This document shows, piece after piece, positions 60,783 to 64,000 of a DNA stretch of 64,000 nucleotides. The stretch is from positions 1 to 64,000 of the forward strand of contig CAZRQL010000003.1 of the NCBI GenBank assembly GCA_964602415.1, in the 5' to 3' direction. Numbering within the stretch: position 1 is the first letter of the stretch; each line of letters opens with the position of its first letter. Under the pieces are notes generated by a model. The model worked only from the letters and a program-made list of their open reading frames with translations, was not told the origin of the DNA and did not search any database. The DNA comes from CAZRQL01 sp964602415 (GTDB lineage Bacteria > Bacteroidota > Bacteroidia > Cytophagales > Flammeovirgaceae). The translations under genes were made by a program, and so were the position numbers.

Positions 60783-60808
60783 AAACCTCAAAATTCTGAG
60801 GTTTTTTT
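60783..60808 (+). terminator. Rho-independent terminator after tRNA-Cys
   Basis: AAACCTCA/TGAGGTTT stem (60783-60790 with 60797-60804) runs directly into a T tract. It starts 8 bases after the tRNA. Confidence 0.8.
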
Positions 60809-60897
60809 ATTTTCTCTCCCTCTGGGCTTAGATGATTTACTCTAATTCTCAATAACTGTTCATAAAATATTATTTTGCGAAAAATAATTTTATTTCC

Positions 60898-63090
60898 ATG
60901 AAAAGAACATTTTTGATTTTAGTGCTGACAATAAGCGTATTGTCAAAAGGATTTGCCTTACCTGACGAAGGCATGTGGCTGCCTCTTTTTGTGAAAAGAC
61001 TCAACCATGAGGACATGAAAAAAATGGGTCTCAAACTCAGCGCAGAAGAGATATACGACATCAACAACTCAAGTCTCAAAGACGCAATCGTTTGGTTCAA
61101 CGGCGGTTGTACGGCTGAGTTGGTCAGCGCAGAAGGCTTGATACTCACCAACCACCACTGCGCCTACGACATCATCCAAAGCAATTCGACACTGGAGCAG
61201 AACTACTTGAGAGATGGATTTTGGGCAAAAGACCGCGCTTCCGAAATACCCGCAAAGGGCGTAACGGCCACTATGCTCGTGAGAATTGAAGACCTTACGG
61301 CCAAAGTTTTAGCAGAACTCAACGACGAGATGAATGAGACCCAGCGTAACCAAAAAATACGCGAGTTATTGTCTCAAGCAGAAAAAAAAGCCACTGAGGG
61401 CACACACTATACCGCAACAGCCAAATCATTTTTCGACGGAAATGAGTTTTATCTTTTTGTTTATGAAACCTTTAGAGACGTTAGACTGGTGGGTGCGCCT
61501 TCGGAGTCCATCGGCAAGTTTGGGGGCGATACCGACAACTGGATGTGGCCCAGACACACGGGCGATTTTAGCGTGCTGCGCATCTATGCCGGCAAAGACA
61601 ACAAACCCGCAGACCAAAGCCCCGAAAATATCCCCTATAAGCCCAAAAAGCACCTCAAAATTACCTTAGACGGTGTGGCAAAAAACGATTTTGCCATGAT
61701 TATGGGCTATCCGGGCTCTACCGACCGATTTTTGACTTCTTACGGCGTTAAATTGCTCATCGAAAGTACCAACCCCACCCGTATAGCCATCCGCGATGCC
61801 AAACTCAATATGTGGAAAGCCGACATGGATGCCGATCCCGCCATTCGTTTGAAGTACGCCTCTAAGTACGCCTCTGTTGCCAATTATTGGAAATACTTCA
61901 TTGGCGAAATTAGGGGAATCAACCGCTTGAATGTTGTGGCAAGAAAGCAAGCCGAAGAAGAAGCCCTCAAAAAATGGATAACCCAAAGTCCCGAGCGCGG
62001 CAAAAAGTACGGCGAGATTTTTACGCTTCTTGAAGAGGGCTACAAAGAACTCGAAACCACCGAAAAAGCCTATTATTATTACGTGGAAGCCGGATTTTTG
62101 GGTGCAGAAGTTATCAGGATGGCACTGCAATGCAACCGCATCGCCTCGGCACCCGACCAAGCTACTGCCCAAAAGATAGCTGCCGAACTAAAAGCCTCAG
62201 CCCAAGATATGTATGGCGAACTCAATCTTTCTACCGACAAAAAAGTATTTGCGGGATTGATGAAAATGTATTATTCAGGCGTGCCCATACAATACCACCC
62301 CGATTTTTTTGAGAAAGTACGCGCCGAATACAATATTGACTTTGACAGGTACGCCGACTTTATCTACGGCAAAAGTATGTTTGCAAATGCCGCCTCCTTG
62401 ATGGCTTTTTTAGACAACCCTGATGTGGAGAATTTGCAGGCAGACCCTATCTTTACAACCGCTCTGTCTCTCCAAAACGCAGTCATAGGCAAAATATCCC
62501 CCGGTCGGCAGGCTGCTTCAGCCAAGGTCTCGCGCGCCAACCGCCTCTATGTGGCCGCTGTGCGCGAAATGAACCCTACTAAAAAATTCGCCCCCAATGC
62601 CAACAGCACCATGCGACTCACTTACGGTCAAGTACTTGACTACTTTCCACAGGATGCTACTTATTACAACTATTATACCACCCACAAAGGTATTTTGGAG
62701 AAAGAAGACCCAAAAAATCCTGAGTTTGTCGTGGAACCCAAACTCAAAGAAGCCCTACTCAAAAAAGATTTTGGCCGTTATGGAGTAGAAGGCCAACTGG
62801 TGATTGGCTTTTTGACCAACAACGACATCACGGGCGGTAACTCGGGCAGCCCTGTGCTGAACGCAAACGGAGAACTTATCGGCATTGCCTTCGATGGCAA
62901 CTGGGAGGCCATGTCCGCCAAGGTGGCTTTTGAGCCCAACTTGCAAAGAACCATTTGCGTGGACATTCGGTATGTGCTTTGGGTGATTGATAAACTCAAC
63001 GGCGCAGGCCACATAGTCAACGAAATGACCATAACCCCGCCATCCAAAAAAGCCAAGTCACTCAAACATGCCGTCAAAATGGGCGAATAA
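60898..63090 (+). CDS. dpp7: S46 dipeptidyl-peptidase, DPP7-like (hydrophobic P1 specificity predicted)
   Basis: 730 residues with a signal peptide ending before LPDEGMW. Catalytic His87 in LTNHHCAYD, Asp in PRHTGDFSVLR, Ser649 in TGGNSGSPVL. Eighteen residues after the serine is Gly667 (IAFDG), the residue found in DPP7 enzymes, which prefer hydrophobic side chains at P1; DPP11 has Arg there. The paralogue at 33944 has Arg, so the pair should have complementary specificity. The C-terminus carries a short basic extension (PPSKKAKSLKHAVKMGE). A strong terminator follows. Confidence 0.95.
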   Translation: MKRTFLILVLTISVLSKGFALPDEGMWLPLFVKRLNHEDMKKMGLKLSAEEIYDINNSSLKDAIVWFNGGCTAELVSAEGLILTNHHCAYDIIQSNSTLEQNYLRDGFWAKDRASEIPAKGVTATMLVRIEDLTAKVLAELNDEMNETQRNQKIRELLSQAEKKATEGTHYTATAKSFFDGNEFYLFVYETFRDVRLVGAPSESIGKFGGDTDNWMWPRHTGDFSVLRIYAGKDNKPADQSPENIPYKPKKHLKITLDGVAKNDFAMIMGYPGSTDRFLTSYGVKLLIESTNPTRIAIRDAKLNMWKADMDADPAIRLKYASKYASVANYWKYFIGEIRGINRLNVVARKQAEEEALKKWITQSPERGKKYGEIFTLLEEGYKELETTEKAYYYYVEAGFLGAEVIRMALQCNRIASAPDQATAQKIAAELKASAQDMYGELNLSTDKKVFAGLMKMYYSGVPIQYHPDFFEKVRAEYNIDFDRYADFIYGKSMFANAASLMAFLDNPDVENLQADPIFTTALSLQNAVIGKISPGRQAASAKVSRANRLYVAAVREMNPTKKFAPNANSTMRLTYGQVLDYFPQDATYYNYYTTHKGILEKEDPKNPEFVVEPKLKEALLKKDFGRYGVEGQLVIGFLTNNDITGGNSGSPVLNANGELIGIAFDGNWEAMSAKVAFEPNLQRTICVDIRYVLWVIDKLNGAGHIVNEMTITPPSKKAKSLKHAVKMGE

Positions 63091-63107
63091 AAAAACTCGC
63101 TACCTAC

Positions 63108-63139
63108 AAAAAAGCCACAGATTTATCTGTGGCTTTTTT
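63108..63139 (+). terminator. Strong rho-independent terminator
   Basis: A 14-bp perfect stem (63108-63121 with 63126-63139) contains GCCACAGA/TCTGTGGC and ends in six T, right after the DPP7-like gene. Confidence 0.9.
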
Positions 63140-63246
63140 GTTTGTGTAATTCTATTTTTTTGAAAATTTATTAAAGTAGAAAATAACTCCCCCTTTCCAA
63201 CCTAATTTCAGAAGCATGGGTCTTATGTGAAAATTTTAAAAGAACT

Positions 63247-64000
63247 ATGCGTAAATTTTCATTTCTTGCCCTTGCAACAGTTGTTGTACTGATGTCGACT
63301 TTTTTTAGTTGCAACAAAAAAGACGACAACAACCCTGCCCCACAAAATTCCATCGCTAAGTTGGCTCAAGGCAATCCGCAACTTTCTATTTTGGTGAAGG
63401 CTTTGCAAAAAGCAAACTTAGTCTCTGTGTTGGATGGCACTGACAAGTACACCGTATTTGCTCCCACCAACGCAGCATTTGCGGCTGCCGGTATCACCGA
63501 GGCGGAAATAGATGCCGCCAGTGGAGACGATTTAAGACCTGTATTGCTTTACCATGTGCTGGCAGGTGAGAAGTTAGCCGCTTCTTTGCAGACGGGCTTG
63601 CAAACCACCGCCACCACCGCCGACNNNNNNNNNNNNNNNNNNNNNNNNNNNNNNNNNNNNNNNNNNNNNNNNNNNNNNNNNNNNNNNNNNNNNNNNNNNN
63701 NNNNNNNNNNNNNNNNNNNNNNNNACCACCGCCGACATAAAAGCTACAAACGGGGTGATTCATCTTATTGATGTGGCCTTAGATTTGCCAGCAGATTTGG
63801 TTGAATCTATCTTGGATTTTGAAGAATATTCGCTATTAGCGATGGCACTTACCGAAGCCGGCTTGGTCGATGCCGTTAGAGGATTTACGAAAGGAACTAT
63901 TTTTGCCCCCAACAATGATGCATTCAAAGCAATTGGGCTTAAAAATGAAGCCGACATCAAAAGTTATCCCAAAGATGAGCTTACTTCTATATTGTTGTAC
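63247..64000 (+). CDS. Fasciclin (FAS1) domain lipoprotein, broken by an assembly gap and cut by the window edge
   Basis: Starts at ATG 63247 with a lipoprotein signal (STFFSC, Cys22). The first FAS1 domain is visible up to the gap: ILVKALQKANLVSVLDG, YTVFAPTNAAF, LLYHVLAGEKL. After the gap the domain closes with IKATNGVIHLIDVAL, and a second FAS1 domain begins (LAMALTEAGLVDAVRGF, IFAPNNDAFKAIG) and runs off the end. The part after the N run reads in another frame than the part before, because the N run is a 100-base placeholder. FAS1 lipoproteins are surface adhesion or matrix-binding proteins. It is probably one gene, not two. Confidence 0.85.
63625..63724. other. Assembly gap of exactly 100 N inside the fasciclin gene
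   Basis: 100 consecutive N. The twelve bases on each side are identical (ACCACCGCCGAC at 63613-63624 and 63725-63736), so the join is a scaffolding placeholder rather than a measured distance. Confidence 0.98.

Noticed and set aside
1..64000. CRISPR arrays, insertion sequences, phage or integron genes
   Set aside because: No direct-repeat arrays, transposase, integrase or capsid-type proteins were seen; the HNH gene at 9310 has no mobile-element context.

Overview
The window looks like one piece of a Bacteroidota chromosome, probably Cytophagales-like. The evidence is two secreted giants ending in type IX secretion (T9SS) sorting domains (types A and B), a GldA-like ABC ATPase, a TonB-linked outer-membrane receptor, two S46 dipeptidyl-peptidases, a fasciclin lipoprotein, an HU-CCDC81/SPOR protein, small Bacteroidota families (DUF4834, DUF2795, DUF2752, TM2), A-rich leaders with few Shine-Dalgarno sequences, and several TAnnTTTG-type -7 boxes. 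The DNA is AT-rich by eye. No phage, insertion sequence, CRISPR array or rRNA was seen. A run of exactly 100 N near the right end marks a scaffold join in a draft assembly. There is no gene-free stretch above about 300 bases.

Layout. 1-9.8 kb: a truncated 7TMR-DISM sensor, hslU, an ACP-phosphodiesterase-like gene, an HtrA protease, yicC-tRNA-Val-ung on the minus strand, then on the plus strand a small DUF4834 protein, a crotonase, a SpoIIE-type phosphatase with a small unknown partner, and an HNH nuclease. 9.8-20 kb: envelope proteins, a TPR/periplasmic-binding fusion, a STAS protein, an orphan NuoI-like ferredoxin, a 1198-residue HYR/cadherin surface protein, an RluA-type pseudouridine synthase and an HU/SPOR membrane protein. 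20-32 kb: cdsA, gldA, two exported proteins, a predicted inactive caspase-like scaffold protein (862 aa) and a 1633-residue T9SS cargo. 32-44.9 kb: an Hpt/DUF4231/membrane-protein operon, a DPP11-like peptidase, a minus-strand cluster of anti-sigma kinase, STAS, rhodanese, DUF2752 and TM2 genes, a TonB receptor, a soluble hybrid histidine kinase and a tandem pair of SPOR-like coiled-coil proteins. 44.9-64 kb: hemA, holA, sbcD-sbcC, prc, a GAF/PAS protein with no output domain, a hydrolase, the mce-aroC-NRDE operon, a lipoprotein, tRNA-Cys, a DPP7-like peptidase and a broken fasciclin gene.

Themes. Housekeeping genes (hslU, ung, cdsA, hemA, holA, sbcCD, aroC, mce) are interleaved with envelope and signalling genes. 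Partner-switching parts (SpoIIE phosphatase, two STAS proteins, one RsbW-like kinase) and phosphorelay parts (Hpt, hybrid kinase) lie in separate places. The two S46 peptidases carry the residues that distinguish acidic (DPP11) from hydrophobic (DPP7) P1 specificity, so together they suggest a peptide-scavenging lifestyle. The least ordinary items are the caspase-like protein that lacks both catalytic residues and the Hpt/DUF4231/membrane operon.
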